Below the pieces are notes generated by a model that did no database searches, was not told the DNA's origin, and saw only the letters and a program-made list of their open reading frames with translations. A DNA stretch of 64,000 nt from Bacillota bacterium (GTDB taxonomy: Bacteria; Bacillota; UBA4882; UBA8346), in the NCBI GenBank assembly GCA_023394955.1, contig JAEWZY010000066.1:12799-76798 (forward strand). Direction: 5' to 3'. Made by a program: the position numbers and the translations under genes. Positions 51,948 to 60,639 of the stretch are shown here, in pieces. How positions within the stretch are numbered: position 1 is the stretch's first letter; each line of letters opens with the position of its first letter.

Positions 51948-52934
51948 TTAAATACTGGACATAATACCAGCTAATTCCAATTCCTGCTCACTGACTCTTT
52001 TTTTGGTACTAATCGCTTCTTCTAAGGGGAAAGTTTGAATGCGGTTGTTAACCATGCCCACCATTTTTTCGGTTTCGCCTTCCAAGAGAAGCTCAATTGC
52101 TCTATTTCCCAATAAAGTCGCGAGTTTGCGGTCGAAAAAGGTAGGCGTGCCGCCCCTTTGAAGATGGCCGAGGATTGTGATCCGAGTGTCACAGCCGGTT
52201 TTCTCCGCGATGTATTTACCCACCCGGAAACCGCTTGAATGCTCGGCGTTGACCGGGTCTTCAAAATACCCTTCGGCAACCAACACGATACTGTGGGCTT
52301 TGCCTAATTTGGTGTTAGCGATGATTTTGTCGGATACATCGTCAAGGTTAATCGGATTTTCCGGAATTAAAATAGCTTCGGCCCCGCCGGTAAGCCCAGC
52401 TCCGACCGCGATAAATCCGGAATTTTTCCCCATTACTTCAATAACATAAACCCGGTTATGGGAGGAAGCGGTGTCCCTAATTTTGTTAATCGCATCCAAA
52501 ACCGTATTGACCGCGGTGTCAAAACCAATGGCGTAGTCGGTGCCGCCGATATCGTTATCGATGGTCCCTGGGATTCCAACCGTTAAAAAACCCATTTTAT
52601 TGAGGACTTGGGCCCCGCGGAAGGAACCGTCGCCGCCAATGATCACCAGTCCATTCAAGCCTAACTTTTCCAGTTGGGCTTTGGCCTTGGCTTGTCCCTC
52701 CGAGGTTTTAAACTCGGGGCACCGGGCTGACTGGAGAATAGTCCCGCCCTTCTGAAGAATATCACTGACCGACCGGGAACTAAGGGAGACGATTTCTCCA
52801 GTTAATAAGCCGCTATATCCTCTTTTAATGCCGTGAACTTCACAGCCATGATAAAGGGCTTTCCGGACCACCGTTCTGATTGCCGCATTCATTCCGGGAG
52901 CATCCCCACCACTGGTTAAAATCCCAATTTTCAT
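51948..52934 (-). CDS. pfkA: ATP-dependent 6-phosphofructokinase
   Basis: PfkA phosphorylates fructose 6-phosphate in glycolysis. The 328 residues show GILTSGGDAPGMNAAIR at the start, the IIGGDGSFRGA ATP loop, the catalytic TIDND segment and EVMGKNSGFIAV. The GGDG motif with a Gly after Asp indicates ATP use. GGAGGAG precedes ATG 52934. It lies downstream of galE on the same strand, so galactose breakdown and glycolysis may be co-expressed. Confidence 0.97.
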   Translation of the reverse strand: MKIGILTSGGDAPGMNAAIRTVVRKALYHGCEVHGIKRGYSGLLTGEIVSLSSRSVSDILQKGGTILQSARCPEFKTSEGQAKAKAQLEKLGLNGLVIIGGDGSFRGAQVLNKMGFLTVGIPGTIDNDIGGTDYAIGFDTAVNTVLDAINKIRDTASSHNRVYVIEVMGKNSGFIAVGAGLTGGAEAILIPENPINLDDVSDKIIANTKLGKAHSIVLVAEGYFEDPVNAEHSSGFRVGKYIAEKTGCDTRITILGHLQRGGTPTFFDRKLATLLGNRAIELLLEGETEKMVGMVNNRIQTFPLEEAISTKKRVSEQELELAGIMSSI

Positions 52935-52960
52935 GGTCTTCTCCTCCGCTATAGACTTTT

Positions 52961-52980
52961 TGTATGTGATTGTATGTGAT
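52961..52980. repeat. Tandem direct repeat, 2 x 10 bp
   Basis: TGTATGTGAT occurs twice in a row in the 83-bp gap between galE and pfkA, followed by a related TAAGTGATT. It could be a binding site for a regulator of pfkA; the only support is the repetition. Confidence 0.4.
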
Positions 52981-53017
52981 AAGTGATTAATTAAAACGAA
53001 AATGAACTTAATAAACT

Positions 53018-54007
53018 TTAGTCGTTTTGAAATCCATTAGGATGACGACTGTGCCAATTCCAAGCCGTGGCGATAATCTCTTCCAACTTTGAATATTCAG
53101 GTTTCCAACCCAGTTCCGCCTTAATACGGTCGGAAGAAGCGACCAGAATCGCCGGGTCTCCGGGACGGCGCGGGGCTTCGCTTACTTTAATCGGTTTGCC
53201 GGTAACCTTGCGGGCGGCTTCGATAACTTCCAGATTTGAATAACCATGCCCATTGCCGAGGTTATAAATATTGGATGATTTCCCTCCGGTTAACGCGGCT
53301 AAGGCCAGCAAATGGGCTTGAGAAAGGTCGGCCACATGGATGTAATCACGAACGCAAGTACCGTCGGCAGTGGGATAATCAGTCCCAAAAAGTTGAATGC
53401 TTTCTCGCGTTCCCAAGGCAGTCTGTAATACAATGGGGATTAAATGGCTTTCGGGATCGTGGTCCTCGCCGATTCCCGCTTCAGGATCGGCTCCGGCGGC
53501 GTTAAAATAACGCAACGATATATAACGAAGGCCATAGGCGCGGTCATAAGCTTCCAAAATGCCTTCCAAGGTCAGTTTGGAGAAACCATAAGGATTGGTC
53601 GGCTTTTTGGGATGGTCTTCAGTGATTGGCGTCCGTTCCGGTTCGCCGTAAACCGCCGCTGTCGAGGAAAGAACAAAATATTTGACGCCGCAAGCGCGCA
53701 TGGCGTCTAAGAGAATTATTCCGTTGGCGATATTATTATGAAAATATTTTCCTGGATCTTGAACTGACTCCCCAACCAGGCTAAAAGCCGCCAAGTGAAC
53801 TACAGCTTCAATTTTTTCAGTGGTCAAAATCTTTTTAAGAAGTTCCGCGTCGTTTAGATCGCCCTCCACCAAACGGCCGACTTTTACGGCAGCCCGATGT
53901 CCCTTGCTCAAGTTGTCGTAGACCACCGGTTGATGGCCATTGCGAGCCAGATCATAAGTGACTTGGCTTCCGATGTACCCGGCTCCGCCGGCAACTAATA
54001 CTTTCAT
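53018..54007 (-). CDS. galE: UDP-glucose 4-epimerase
   Basis: GalE interconverts UDP-galactose and UDP-glucose. The 329 residues start with the NAD loop VAGGAGYIGSQV, contain the SSTAAVYGEPE substrate segment and YGFSK as the catalytic YxxxK, and end with a typical substrate-binding domain. GGAGGT precedes ATG 54007. It follows galK by 4 bp in the galT-galK-galE operon. Confidence 0.96.
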   Translation of the reverse strand: MKVLVAGGAGYIGSQVTYDLARNGHQPVVYDNLSKGHRAAVKVGRLVEGDLNDAELLKKILTTEKIEAVVHLAAFSLVGESVQDPGKYFHNNIANGIILLDAMRACGVKYFVLSSTAAVYGEPERTPITEDHPKKPTNPYGFSKLTLEGILEAYDRAYGLRYISLRYFNAAGADPEAGIGEDHDPESHLIPIVLQTALGTRESIQLFGTDYPTADGTCVRDYIHVADLSQAHLLALAALTGGKSSNIYNLGNGHGYSNLEVIEAARKVTGKPIKVSEAPRRPGDPAILVASSDRIKAELGWKPEYSKLEEIIATAWNWHSRHPNGFQND

Positions 54008-54011
54008 TGAA

Positions 54012-55190
54012 TTACCTCCTGATAATCTCTGCTCCCGCTGCTGGAGCGCTGATATATAATTGCGGCGTGATCCCGGTCGCTGTTTGATAAAAAGCCGTTA
54101 TTTTTCGGATGAAGTCTCCGATTATCCCATTAGGAACCAAATTTACAGTACAACCTCCAAAACCGCCTCCGGTGATTCTAGAGCCTAATACTCCGTTAAA
54201 GTCTCGGGCTAGCTGGACCAGAAGGTCGATTTCAGTACAGCTTACTTGGTAATCATCCCGTAATGAGTCGTGGGAGTCATTCATTAAAATCCCAAAAGTT
54301 TTTAAATCATTTTGTTTAAGCGCGTTTATGCTCTCCAAGACGCGCCGGTTTTCGGTAATCACATGACGGCACCGTTTGTAAACTATAGGATCGAGTCCGG
54401 TTTGGCAAGCGTCAAGTTGGGTAAGGTCTGCGTCCCGCAGGGTTTTTATATTGGGGAACCGTTGGGAGAGAACTTTTACTCCGGTTTCACATTCCTTACG
54501 CCGCTTATTATATTCCGAATCCACCAGAGAATGTTTAATCCCGCTATGGCAGATTACAATCCGGTATTCATCGAGTTTCAGAGGTACTTGCCGGTATTCC
54601 AAAGAACGGCAGTCCAGAAACAAAGCATGGTCCTTTTGGCCCATTACTGAGATGAATTGATCCATGATCCCACAATTCATTCCTACAAATTCATTCTCCG
54701 CCTGTTGACAGAGGCGGGCCAATTTCGGGCCATTCATGGAAAAACCTTTTAGCGCTTGGAGCGTAATCGCCACTCCAACTTCAAGGGCTGCCGAGGAACT
54801 CAAACCGGAGCCTTGGGGAATGTCGCCCGTAAAGAGCAGATCGACGCCGGAGAGTTCAATGCCACTCTCTAATAAAAGGGACAATACGCCTCGGGGATAA
54901 TTGCTCCAACGGTCTTCAGCATCATAGCGAATGGGACCGTCCAAAGAAAACTCTACGGTTTTCCGGTAATCAAGGGAATGAATCCGGACCAGCCGGTCGC
55001 TGCGTTGGCGCGCAGCGGTTAAAATTTGGAAATCCAAAGCCATCGGGAAGACGAAGCCTTTGTTATAATCAGTATGTTCGCCAATTAGATTAACCCGGCC
55101 GGGAGCCCGGGCGATGACTTGGGGGTCTGTTGCGCCGAAGACATTATTAAAAGCGTTCACCATGGTTTGGACGTTATTTACTTGAGCCAT
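54012..55190 (-). CDS. galK: Galactokinase
   Basis: GalK phosphorylates galactose at C1. The 392-residue protein has the galactokinase signature GRVNLIGEHTDYN, the ATP loop GSGLSSSAALEV and the ITGGGFGGCTVNL motif near the C-terminus, all of the GHMP kinase fold. ATG 55190 follows GAGGTG; GTG 55193 adds one residue. It starts a few bases after galT stops. Confidence 0.97.
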   Translation of the reverse strand: MAQVNNVQTMVNAFNNVFGATDPQVIARAPGRVNLIGEHTDYNKGFVFPMALDFQILTAARQRSDRLVRIHSLDYRKTVEFSLDGPIRYDAEDRWSNYPRGVLSLLLESGIELSGVDLLFTGDIPQGSGLSSSAALEVGVAITLQALKGFSMNGPKLARLCQQAENEFVGMNCGIMDQFISVMGQKDHALFLDCRSLEYRQVPLKLDEYRIVICHSGIKHSLVDSEYNKRRKECETGVKVLSQRFPNIKTLRDADLTQLDACQTGLDPIVYKRCRHVITENRRVLESINALKQNDLKTFGILMNDSHDSLRDDYQVSCTEIDLLVQLARDFNGVLGSRITGGGFGGCTVNLVPNGIIGDFIRKITAFYQTATGITPQLYISAPAAGAEIIRR

Positions 55191-55196
55191 CACCGG

Positions 55197-56210
55197 TCAC
55201 CTCGATTCATTTTCCAGGACTAGAACTTCCTGAATGTTTTTGGGTCCAACCTGGCGAAGCTCCGCCGCTTTTTCTTCCGCTAAAGTATCGTTTATAAAAC
55301 TACCCGCTCCCGACTCACAACCGGCTAAAAATTTAAGTTTGGTCGCGGTCCTAAGGGGTGGGTAAAATTCAAAATGGAAATGGTAATCCGGATAATCCTT
55401 TCCATCGGTAGGGGCTTGATGGATTACCATAATATATGGCAATGAAAGGTTAAATAAGAGATCGTATTTTAGCAACAAACCTTTTAGGGTCATGGCCAAG
55501 TCGTCCAGGTCGGCGGGGGAGAAGTCATTTAACGAAGCCAGATGTTTTTTGGGGGCCAGATAGACCTCATAAGGATAACGGGCGAAAAATGGGATAAAAG
55601 CTACGAATCTTTCGCTTTCAAAGACGATTCGCCTGCCATCACGGTACTCCTCTTCCAGAGTCGCGCAGAAAAGGCATTTTTCATTTTGCCGGTAATACTT
55701 AGCCGAGGCTTGAAGTTCGGTTTCGATTTTCGGGGGAATAAAAGGGAAGGCGTAAATTTGCCCATGGGGATGGTGCAAGGTCACTCCAACGGCTTCTCCT
55801 TTATTTTCAAAGACCAAGACATACTTGATATAATCGAGGGCGCCTAATTCTTGGTAGCGATCTTGCCAGACCCGGAGCAGATTGCGGATCCGGCTCAAGG
55901 GCATATTGGCTAAAGTCATGGTATGTTCCGAGGTATAGACAACAACCTCGCAAATACCTTGAGCTGACTTCACCGGAGAAACCTCAGTCGCCGCCACCGC
56001 CGGTTGGGGCGGTTCTTTACGAAGTGATGGAAATTTATTCTCAAAGACTACAATATCATAGTTGTCTTGAGGAACTTCGGTCGGGAATCCGCCGGGTTTG
56101 GTAGGGCATAATGGGCAATAATCCTTGGGTGGGAGAAAAGTCCGGTCTTGCCGGTGAGTAGCGGTAATTACCCATTCTTCTAAAAAAGGATGCCATCGTA
56201 ATTCAGACAT
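55197..56210 (-). CDS. galT: Galactose-1-phosphate uridylyltransferase
   Basis: GalT swaps UMP between UDP-glucose and galactose 1-phosphate. The 337 residues have the Zn-ligand pair CPLCP near the start, a second pair in CLFCATL, and the catalytic HPHGQIYAFPF with the uridylylated His. This is the GalT class-I fold. GAGGAAGATAACC precedes ATG 56210. A 41-codon ORF lies 25 bp upstream in the same direction. Confidence 0.96.
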   Translation of the reverse strand: MSELRWHPFLEEWVITATHRQDRTFLPPKDYCPLCPTKPGGFPTEVPQDNYDIVVFENKFPSLRKEPPQPAVAATEVSPVKSAQGICEVVVYTSEHTMTLANMPLSRIRNLLRVWQDRYQELGALDYIKYVLVFENKGEAVGVTLHHPHGQIYAFPFIPPKIETELQASAKYYRQNEKCLFCATLEEEYRDGRRIVFESERFVAFIPFFARYPYEVYLAPKKHLASLNDFSPADLDDLAMTLKGLLLKYDLLFNLSLPYIMVIHQAPTDGKDYPDYHFHFEFYPPLRTATKLKFLAGCESGAGSFINDTLAEEKAAELRQVGPKNIQEVLVLENESR

Positions 56211-56235
56211 GGTTATCTTCCTCAGTATGATTTAT

Positions 56236-56361
56236 TTAAATTTTTTCCCGTTCCGATCCGTTTTCAGGTTTGATGTCAGGTTCGAAACTATAGTAAATCA
56301 AGTACCTACCATCCGGCATGAGCGTTTTTTCTTTGGTGAAATCAGTTTTCGGAATGGTCAT
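56236..56361 (-). CDS. 41-residue protein encoded before galT
   Basis: In the gap between the regulator and galT the minus strand encodes a short protein starting MTIPKTDFTKEKTLMPDGRY and ending in GSEREKI. It has a hydrophilic helix-like start and a short strand (RYLIYYSF) in the middle. GAGG lies about 10 bp before its ATG at 56361. It fills most of the 178-bp gap in the same direction as the operon, ends 25 bp before galT, and contains no stop or frame shift. I know of no function; a structural or regulatory partner of GalT is possible. Confidence 0.6.
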   Translation of the reverse strand: MTIPKTDFTKEKTLMPDGRYLIYYSFEPDIKPENGSEREKI

Positions 56362-56388
56362 CGGGGCGAGCCTCTTTTCTTTAAAGAT

Positions 56389-57150
56389 CTATACTAATAC
56401 TACCTTTAACCCTTTTTTGCGTAAGGAAGCAATCTCTTTGGCGTCAGCTTGTTTATCGGTAATTAATAAATCGATCTGTTCCAGATCCGATATTTTCACC
56501 AAACCAATGTTCCCGATCTTGCTGGAATCAGCCAGGACAACCCGCCGGCCGGCTGCTTTTAGGAATATTGATTTGATTTCAGCTTCGGCGATATTAACGT
56601 TGGTGATCCCATGTTCGGCCTCGATGCCGCCCACTCCGATGAAGGCCAGATCGACCCGGATTTTCTCCAAGATTAAGGTGGCGTATGGATTGATCAAAGA
56701 ATGCTGCTTGGCCCGGAGAGTGCCGCCGGTGACGATCGTTGTTATCTCCGGATTAGCTTCGAGAATGGTCGCGATATTGAGAGCGTTGGTAAAAATGGTC
56801 AAATTATTGTGGTCCAAAAGTTTTTTAGCCAATTCGGAAACCGTAGTCCCGACATCCAAGATTAAGGTGTCGCCGGGGGAGATCAGTTCCGCGGCGGCCT
56901 GAGCGATCCGTTCCTTTTGGTCTTTGAAAGAAGTCTCTTCAACTTGAAAGGGGCGCTCAAAACCGATTTTGGAAGGTAAAATCGCTCCCCCATGGGTCCG
57001 GCGGAGCAAACCTTCCCGTTCTAAGGCATCCAAATCCTGTCTGATAGTTACCTCGGAGACCTCCATTTGTTTGGCTAAGTCAGCTACCAGGCAGCGGCCT
57101 TGCTTATTTAGGGTATCAACAATGATTGAATGCCGTTCTTCAGGAAACAT
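56389..57150 (-). CDS. DeoR-family transcriptional regulator of the gal operon
   Basis: The 253-residue protein has an N-terminal winged helix with LAKQMEVSEVTIRQDLDAL and the family hinge LLRRTHGGAI, followed by a sugar-isomerase-like effector domain with DTLILDVGTTVSELA and IFTNALNIA. DeoR-type proteins typically sense a phosphorylated sugar; here that might be galactose 1-phosphate or a tagatose/fructose phosphate. ATG 57150 is 10 bp after GAGGAGG. It is the first gene of the operon and thus autoregulated in all likelihood. Confidence 0.93.
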   Translation of the reverse strand: MFPEERHSIIVDTLNKQGRCLVADLAKQMEVSEVTIRQDLDALEREGLLRRTHGGAILPSKIGFERPFQVEETSFKDQKERIAQAAAELISPGDTLILDVGTTVSELAKKLLDHNNLTIFTNALNIATILEANPEITTIVTGGTLRAKQHSLINPYATLILEKIRVDLAFIGVGGIEAEHGITNVNIAEAEIKSIFLKAAGRRVVLADSSKIGNIGLVKISDLEQIDLLITDKQADAKEIASLRKKGLKVVLV

Positions 57151-57172
57151 CAAGTTTATTCCTCCTCGAATA

Positions 57173-57201
57173 ATTTTACGTTTATTTGTGTTTGCTGTCA
57201 A
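57173..57201 (-). promoter_or_regulatory. Promoter of the deoR-gal-pfkA operon
   Basis: On the minus strand TTGACA (57201-57196) is followed after exactly 17 bp by TAAAAT (57178-57173). The spacer has AAACA/AAATA/AAAC repeats (ACAAATAAAC), resembling the A-rich direct repeats bound by DeoR-family sugar regulators. Confidence 0.75.
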
Positions 57202-57339
57202 ATACTTTTTTTTGATTTCTGTTTAATTCGAACGGCCGGTAACTATATTTTCACAACCACCCCAGGATTAACAGGGATTAACCTTTGAAGGCATTTCCCC
57301 AATTAATATAGGATTAGTTTTTTGTGACAGAATAACCCT

Positions 57340-58071
57340 ATGGGTAAATCCGGTTTGCCCCGCTTCGGGGAGCTCGATTTTTTAAGAGGAATCGCCATAG
57401 TTTCAATGGTGATTTTTCATGGTTTTGAGGTTTTTGCATTATTGAAAAGGGGTCGTCCCTTGGAGGGCGGTATTTTTAATCTTTGGCAACAAGGAACGGC
57501 CATGCTTTTTTTGGCCCTTTTTGGGCTCGCCGCTTATTTGAATTATGCGCGCAACCATCGGGGGAAAAGGGCGGTCTTTCAAAGCCGGCTCCTTAAGGGG
57601 GCGCAGCTGTTTGGGTGGGGGATGATGATTACCATCACAACTTACCTTTTTTTAAAAGAAGGATTTGTGAGCTTCGGGATTTTGCACCTGATGGGGGTGA
57701 GTTCGGTATTGATCTACCCTTTGCTGGCGTTTGGATACCGGAACCTGATGCTAGGAGCCGCCATTATTCCAGCGGGATATTATTTGAGCAGGTTCCGCTT
57801 TAACTTTGCCTGGCTGGCCTGGTTGGGTTTGGTACCGGCCGGTTTTAATAGTGTTGACTATTTCCCAATTGCGCCGTGGTTGGGATATATTTTAATCGGT
57901 ATCTTTTTGGGTAATTATTTTTATCCGGGAGGGGAGCCAAGATTAAATTGGATCAAGTTTTCGAATAATCCAATTGTAAAAACATTTTCGTTTTTAGGGC
58001 GACATTCACTACTAATTTACCTGGTTCATCAGCCGTTATTAATAGCTGCAATCGGCGCGTTGATTGCTTGA
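57340..58071 (+). CDS. DUF1624-type acyltransferase-like membrane protein
   Basis: The 243 residues have about seven membrane helices. The N-terminus FGELDFLRGIAIVSMVIFHG carries the Glu-x-Asp-x-x-Arg-Gly and His residues typical of DUF1624/heparan-alpha-glucosaminide acetyltransferase-like proteins, and FLGRHSLLIYLVHQPLLI ends the domain in the family way. These are thought to move acyl groups across membranes, but the substrate here is unknown. ATG 57340 has no strong ribosome site. It is divergent from the gal operon. Confidence 0.85.
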   Translation: MGKSGLPRFGELDFLRGIAIVSMVIFHGFEVFALLKRGRPLEGGIFNLWQQGTAMLFLALFGLAAYLNYARNHRGKRAVFQSRLLKGAQLFGWGMMITITTYLFLKEGFVSFGILHLMGVSSVLIYPLLAFGYRNLMLGAAIIPAGYYLSRFRFNFAWLAWLGLVPAGFNSVDYFPIAPWLGYILIGIFLGNYFYPGGEPRLNWIKFSNNPIVKTFSFLGRHSLLIYLVHQPLLIAAIGALIA

Positions 58072-58304
58072 ACCCGGAAAAGGATCTATTGAACTATATG
58101 TTAAAACCTTTTTTCGACCGATTTTGTAGCTTATCAAAACAGTTCTTCTATGATAGAATAAATAAAATTAAGAAAGCCTTTTTTGTGGCTGGGCCGGTAA
58201 GGCACAGCTGAAAATGATATTAACGAGAATAAACTAAAAAATTTATTTCGACTATAAAAGCTATTTTTAAACTTTTGCTAAAAATTTACGGAGGGTGATT
58301 TGGC
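58072..58304 (+). promoter_or_regulatory. Leader region of guaB with possible promoter and hairpin
   Basis: No ORF is seen. TTATCA (58131-58136) and TAGAAT (58154-58159), spaced by 17 bp, form a possible promoter. Downstream, GCTG...CC and GG..CAGC can form a small hairpin at 58187-58210. I found no recognisable purine or other riboswitch core, so the hairpin's role is open. Confidence 0.4.
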
Positions 58305-59759
58305 TTGCTAAACGAAAGATTTTTAGAAGAAGCGCTAACCTTTGACGATGTTTTGTTAGTTCCGGCAAAGTCTGAGGTTTTACCAAGCGAGGTAAATGCC
58401 GGCACTAAATTGACGAAGAAGATTAGTTTATATATCCCTTTAATCAGCGCCGCCATGGATACGGTCACTGAAGCCAGGCTGGCAATCGCCCTAGCCAGGG
58501 AAGGCGGGTTGGGAGTAATTCATAAGAACATGTCGGTTCAGCAACAAGCTTTGGAAGTGGACAAGGTAAAACGTTCGGAACACGGAGTAATTACTGATCC
58601 GATTTCTTTAGGCCCTGAAAACTCTATCAATGAAGCCTTGGAAATAATGGAACGTTACCGGATCTCCGGCGTGCCGATTACTGCTAATGGTAAGTTAGTC
58701 GGCATCTTAACCAACCGGGACCTTCGTTTTGAAACTAATTTCGAGCAACCAATCAAGAATGTGATGACCAAAGAAAACTTGATTACCGCTTCAGTTGGGA
58801 CCACAGTAGAGCAGGCGAAAGCCATTTTACAAAAACACCGGGTCGAAAAATTGCCCTTAGTAGATAAAGATTTCAACTTAAAAGGCCTGATCACCATCAA
58901 GGACATTCAAAAAGCGGTCCAATACCCTAACTCGACCAAGGATGAACGGGGACGGCTCCGGGTAGCGGCGGCGGTGGGAACCAGCGGAACCTTGGAACGG
59001 GCCGGGGCCTTAATCGAAGCCGGAGTGGACCTAATCGCCGTTGATTCGGCTCACGGTCATAGTAAAAATGTGCTAACGGTGGTGCGGGAATTAAAGAAGA
59101 ACTTCCCCAATACTGAGTTGATGGCCGGCAACGTAGCCACGGCCGAGGCGACTACCGACTTGATCGAGGCCGGCGCGGATGTGGTTAAAGTGGGAATTGG
59201 GCCGGGATCGATCTGCACTACCCGGGTGATAGCCGGGATCGGTGTACCGCAAGTCACGGCGGTTTATAACTGCTCCCAGGCAGCCCGGAGATACGGCGTT
59301 CCCATCGTCAGCGACGGCGGGATCAAATACTCGGGGGATATTTGCAAAGCGATTGCCGCCGGCGCCGATGTGATAATGATCGGCAGTTTGTTTGCGGGGA
59401 CCGAGGAAAGCCCCGGGGATATGGAAATTTATCAAGGGAGAAGTTATAAGGTATACCGGGGGATGGGTTCGGTCTCCGCCATGAAACAAGGGAGCAAAGA
59501 CCGGTATTTCCAGGAGGACCAAAAAAAGCTGGTCCCGGAAGGGATCGAAGGCCGGGTGGCCTTTAAAGGTTCATTGTCGGAGACAGCTTTTCAGTTGGTC
59601 GGCGGGCTCCGGGCCGGAATGGGTTATTGCGGCTGCCGGACCATTGAGGAGATGAAGACCAAGACCAAATTCGTGCGGATTACCGCCGCCGGTTTACGGG
59701 AAAGCCATCCCCACGATATTCAAATCACCAAGGAAGCCCCGAACTATTCGGTGGATTGA
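58305..59759 (+). CDS. guaB: IMP dehydrogenase
   Basis: GuaB oxidises IMP to XMP, the committed step to GMP. The 484 residues have a TIM barrel with two CBS domains inserted (about 95-205). Key features are LTFDDVLLVPA at the start, the catalytic loop GPGSICTTRVIAG with Cys, SDGGIKYSGD, and GYCGCRTIEEM near the end. GGAGGGTG precedes TTG 58305. The gene is monocistronic, closed by a terminator. Confidence 0.97.
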   Translation: MLNERFLEEALTFDDVLLVPAKSEVLPSEVNAGTKLTKKISLYIPLISAAMDTVTEARLAIALAREGGLGVIHKNMSVQQQALEVDKVKRSEHGVITDPISLGPENSINEALEIMERYRISGVPITANGKLVGILTNRDLRFETNFEQPIKNVMTKENLITASVGTTVEQAKAILQKHRVEKLPLVDKDFNLKGLITIKDIQKAVQYPNSTKDERGRLRVAAAVGTSGTLERAGALIEAGVDLIAVDSAHGHSKNVLTVVRELKKNFPNTELMAGNVATAEATTDLIEAGADVVKVGIGPGSICTTRVIAGIGVPQVTAVYNCSQAARRYGVPIVSDGGIKYSGDICKAIAAGADVIMIGSLFAGTEESPGDMEIYQGRSYKVYRGMGSVSAMKQGSKDRYFQEDQKKLVPEGIEGRVAFKGSLSETAFQLVGGLRAGMGYCGCRTIEEMKTKTKFVRITAAGLRESHPHDIQITKEAPNYSVD

Positions 59760-59777
59760 TCAAAGATATTAAATTCT

Positions 59778-59815
59778 CATCCCTTTGAGTTAATTACTTG
59801 AAGGGATGTTTTTTT
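59778..59815 (+). terminator. Rho-independent terminator after guaB
   Basis: CATCCCTT (59778-59785) and AAGGGATG (59801-59808) form an 8-bp stem, followed by TTTTTTT. Confidence 0.85.
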
Positions 59816-59889
59816 AAAAAGAGGAAAAACAATTTCCAACCAGAATAAATAATTTTAGATATTTTAAAAAACTTTCAGAGGTGTAAACG

Positions 59890-60408
59890 TTGACCTTAGC
59901 TAATTGGATTACCTCCAGCCGGTTTGTTCTGGCGCCTTTAATTTTTCACCAATTGACCAGAGGTACCTCTCAAGGGGTTGTTTGGGCGTTAATCTTGCTT
60001 TTAATCGCCGGTTTGACGGATGTGGCCGACGGCTGGGCGGCCCGTTCCCGTAATGAAGTGAGCGAGTTGGGGAAGGTTCTTGATCCATTAGCTGATAAAC
60101 TGGTGACCGGCGGTATGTTGTTGGCGTTGACCGTTAAATGGGGATTGCCCGTTTGGATGGTCGTGGTTTATCTGGTTAAAGAGTTGATTCAGGTTGGGGC
60201 GGGAGCATTTTTGGTAAAAGAGATGAAACAGGTCATTCCGGCCAATCGGTGCGGGAAAAACGCGACCGTAGCCTTTTTCCTGGGGTTTGGATCATTTTTT
60301 ATTCATAAAGTCGTCGGGCAAGTGGTGATCGGTTTAGCGATCCTGATGTCGATTTATGCTTTATATACGTATTATCTTGCTTATTTAAAACTGAAAGAAA
60401 CCAAGTAA
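59890..60408 (+). CDS. pgsA: CDP-alcohol phosphatidyltransferase (PgsA-like)
   Basis: The enzyme probably makes phosphatidylglycerophosphate. The 172 residues have about five membrane helices. The full family motif is present as DVADGWAAR, then eight residues, G, three, D, three, D (ending in GKVLDPLADK). The protein starts TLANWITSSRF, the PgsA-type start. TTG 59890 is 6 bp after GAGGTG. Specificity for glycerol phosphate over other alcohols is inferred from overall similarity. The 231-bp gap after it holds no evident gene. Confidence 0.9.
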   Translation: MTLANWITSSRFVLAPLIFHQLTRGTSQGVVWALILLLIAGLTDVADGWAARSRNEVSELGKVLDPLADKLVTGGMLLALTVKWGLPVWMVVVYLVKELIQVGAGAFLVKEMKQVIPANRCGKNATVAFFLGFGSFFIHKVVGQVVIGLAILMSIYALYTYYLAYLKLKETK

Positions 60409-60639
60409 GGGTACAATTTCTAACTTCGCTCTTCCCTTTCACTCTTCGAACTTCAATTCCGCCTCTCAGCGGCTCCAGACCGTTCGCACCTGATGAGGGG
60501 GTTTCGGGCTACTTTTGAAATTTCCGAGTATATCATTGTATATCATTTTTCATATGGATGGAAGATGGGACCCGCCAGGTTCATTTTGAAGATTTTTAAC
60601 ATAAGATGATCTAGGTATTTTTATCAAGGATGGGCTACA

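Noticed and set aside
58072..58304. Purine or other riboswitch before guaB
   Set aside because: I could not find the conserved core of a known riboswitch class; only a short hairpin is visible.
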